A DNA stretch of 5,935 bases from Bdellovibrionales bacterium. GTDB lineage: Bacteria > Bdellovibrionota > Bdellovibrionia > Bdellovibrionales > UBA1609. Positions 5,007 through 5,935 of the stretch are shown here, piece by piece. Below the pieces are notes generated by a model that did no database searches, was not told where the DNA came from, and saw only the letters and a list, made by a program, of their open reading frames with translations. Made by a program: the position numbers and the translations under genes. How positions within the stretch are numbered: the first letter of the stretch is position 1; every line of letters begins with the position of its first letter. The DNA lies in contig JAGRAB010000014.1 of the NCBI GenBank assembly GCA_020435085.1, positions 1-5,935 on the forward strand, given 5' to 3'.

Positions 5007-5727
5007 TCAAACGGAAATTCTCAATGAAGCCTCTGCTTTTTTTAAAAAAGGTGAATTGAAAAGTGCTGAACCTCTCATCAACCAACTGATTCTCGATGGT
5101 CATAAATCTGCTGAAGTTTTTCACATGTTGGGAACTATTCTTTATGATCAAGGAAAATTTAATAAGGCCATCCGCTCCTTTCGCCGTGCTCTTGAGCTCG
5201 ATCCATTTTATACAGATGCCAGCATTGGACTGAGCATTATTCTCAATGATCTTGGTCGTTATGAAGAAGGACGAAAAGTCTTTGAAGAAGCTCAGGTAAT
5301 GCTTGCCCAAAAGTCTGCAAAAGAAGACCCTTATATTGAAGAAAAATTGGCTATCAAACATGATGAGCTTGGCGAACTTTATTGCCAATATCGTCGTTAT
5401 GACGAGGGCCTCGAACAATATGAGCGGGCCCTCCAGCTTTCTTCACGAGTTCCTGAATTAACAATGAAAATTGTAGATTGTTTAGAAAACTTAAATCGCC
5501 TCACAGAGGCTGAGGCTCAATTAAAATCTCTCGTCAAAACATATCCCGACTTTTTTAATGCACGCACAAAGCTTGGCAAAATTTATTATGAGCAAAACAA
5601 AATTCCTGAGGCCATTGACGCCTGGGAAAACGTGTTGTCTCGTGACCCCAATCATGCACAAGCAAAAAAATTATTAGCTCAAGCTCAAAATATCGAATTT
5701 ATCCCGGCCCAGGAGCCCTACCTTTAA
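4993..5727 (+). CDS. Cytoplasmic tetratricopeptide repeat (TPR) protein
   Basis: A 244-residue protein made almost wholly of TPR units, which act as protein-protein interaction scaffolds. Recognisable repeats: about 40-73 (AEVFHMLGTILYDQGKFNKA then RRALELDP), 74-107, 122-155 (HDELGELYCQYRRYDEGLEQ then YERALQL), 156-187 and 188-221 (ARTKLGKIYYEQNKIPEAID then VLSRDP). A degenerate unit probably covers 5-36. There is no signal peptide, lipobox or membrane segment, so it should be cytoplasmic, unlike the lipoprotein encoded just before it. It ends in a short non-TPR tail (EFIPAQEPYL). The start overlaps bamD by 14 bp with an internal AGGAG, implying translational coupling and matched expression. 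hpt follows after 12 bp. The specific partner cannot be told from the sequence. Confidence 0.88.
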   Translation: MELNDQTEILNEASAFFKKGELKSAEPLINQLILDGHKSAEVFHMLGTILYDQGKFNKAIRSFRRALELDPFYTDASIGLSIILNDLGRYEEGRKVFEEAQVMLAQKSAKEDPYIEEKLAIKHDELGELYCQYRRYDEGLEQYERALQLSSRVPELTMKIVDCLENLNRLTEAEAQLKSLVKTYPDFFNARTKLGKIYYEQNKIPEAIDAWENVLSRDPNHAQAKKLLAQAQNIEFIPAQEPYL

Positions 5728-5731
5728 GGAG
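5726..5731 (+). promoter_or_regulatory. Ribosome binding site of hpt
   Basis: AAGGAG overlaps the stop codon of the TPR gene and lies 8 bases before the ATG at 5740. The closer ATG at 5733 is in another frame that soon hits a stop. Confidence 0.75.
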
Positions 5732-5739
5732 AATGAATC

Positions 5740-5935
5740 ATGTCACAAATGCGCACGGGAATGGTTCCCTCAATGACAGAAGATGAGATTAAAGACACCG
5801 TTGCACAACTGGCAAAAGAAATTGAAAGCGACTATCGCGGAAAAAGCCTGGTCATGATTTGTCCTTTAAAAGGCTCCGTTTTGTTTTTTTCTGACCTTGT
5901 TCGCAAAATTCCTCTCACACAAGAAATCGACTTTA
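5740..5935 (+). CDS. hpt: Hypoxanthine phosphoribosyltransferase, N-terminal part (runs off the window)
   Basis: The first 65 codons of a purine salvage enzyme that converts hypoxanthine (and usually guanine) plus PRPP to IMP (GMP) and pyrophosphate. The reading starts MSQMRTGMVPSMTEDEIKDT and continues to a clear family block: the E-I-x-x-x-V-x-x-L-A-x-E-I helix at 16-28, D-Y-R-G-K at 31-35, and the pyrophosphate-binding loop CPLKGSVLFF at 41-50 with Lys44, Gly45 and Ser46. The strand IPLTQEIDF follows, where bacterial Hpt proteins usually read EIDFM before the flexible loop. The PRPP-binding loop and base-specificity residues lie beyond the edge, so hypoxanthine versus guanine or xanthine preference cannot be judged. 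It is the third gene of the bamD-TPR-hpt run, 12 bp after its neighbour, with its own strong ribosome binding site. Confidence 0.88.
   Translation, partial: MSQMRTGMVPSMTEDEIKDTVAQLAKEIESDYRGKSLVMICPLKGSVLFFSDLVRKIPLTQEIDF

Noticed and set aside
4897..5418. A 173-codon minus-strand frame across bamD and the TPR gene.
   Set aside because: It is antisense to two well-supported TPR genes and its translation is low-complexity Phe/Ile/Lys sequence with no recognisable domain.

Overview
The window is AT-rich bacterial DNA from a Gram-negative organism. It encodes a BamD-type outer-membrane lipoprotein with a lipobox, plus exported proteins with Sec signal peptides. The low-GC coding style, tight overlapping operons and small secreted cysteine-rich proteins, including a small HExxH protein, would fit a Bdellovibrio/Bacteriovorax-like lineage. 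That placement is an impression from gene style; no marker gene here proves it.

Layout from left to right: (1) the last codons of a Lys-rich protein (1-95, +), overlapping by ATGA an AI-2E/PerM-family membrane protein (92-1153, +). (2) A roughly 260-bp non-coding stretch (1154-1410) with several inverted repeats. (3) Two small predicted secreted proteins with six cysteines each (1411-1845 and 1903-2448, +), separated by a perfect 11-bp-stem hairpin; the second carries an HEFGH zinc-protease motif. (4) A convergent minus-strand pair: a Blh/ETHE1-type persulfide dioxygenase (3248-4111) followed 4 nt later by a TauE/SafE-type transporter (2455-3243). (5) A 142-bp divergent intergenic region (4112-4253) with an 8-9-8 inverted repeat near the dioxygenase start and a candidate promoter almost touching the bamD start. 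(6) A plus-strand operon of bamD (4254-5006), a cytoplasmic TPR protein overlapping it by 14 bp (4993-5727), and hpt (5740 to the right edge, partial).

The best functional story is the sulfur pair. Persulfide dioxygenases oxidise glutathione persulfide to sulfite, and TauE/SafE proteins are proposed to export sulfite, so the two genes look like a compact sulfide/persulfide detoxification operon similar in content to bigR-type operons. No regulator gene is visible in the window. The bamD operon combines outer-membrane biogenesis, a TPR scaffold and purine salvage, a grouping that looks like co-transcription rather than one pathway. The two secreted cysteine-rich proteins are the least explained part. 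No mobile element, tRNA, rRNA, CRISPR array or convincing classical terminator was found.
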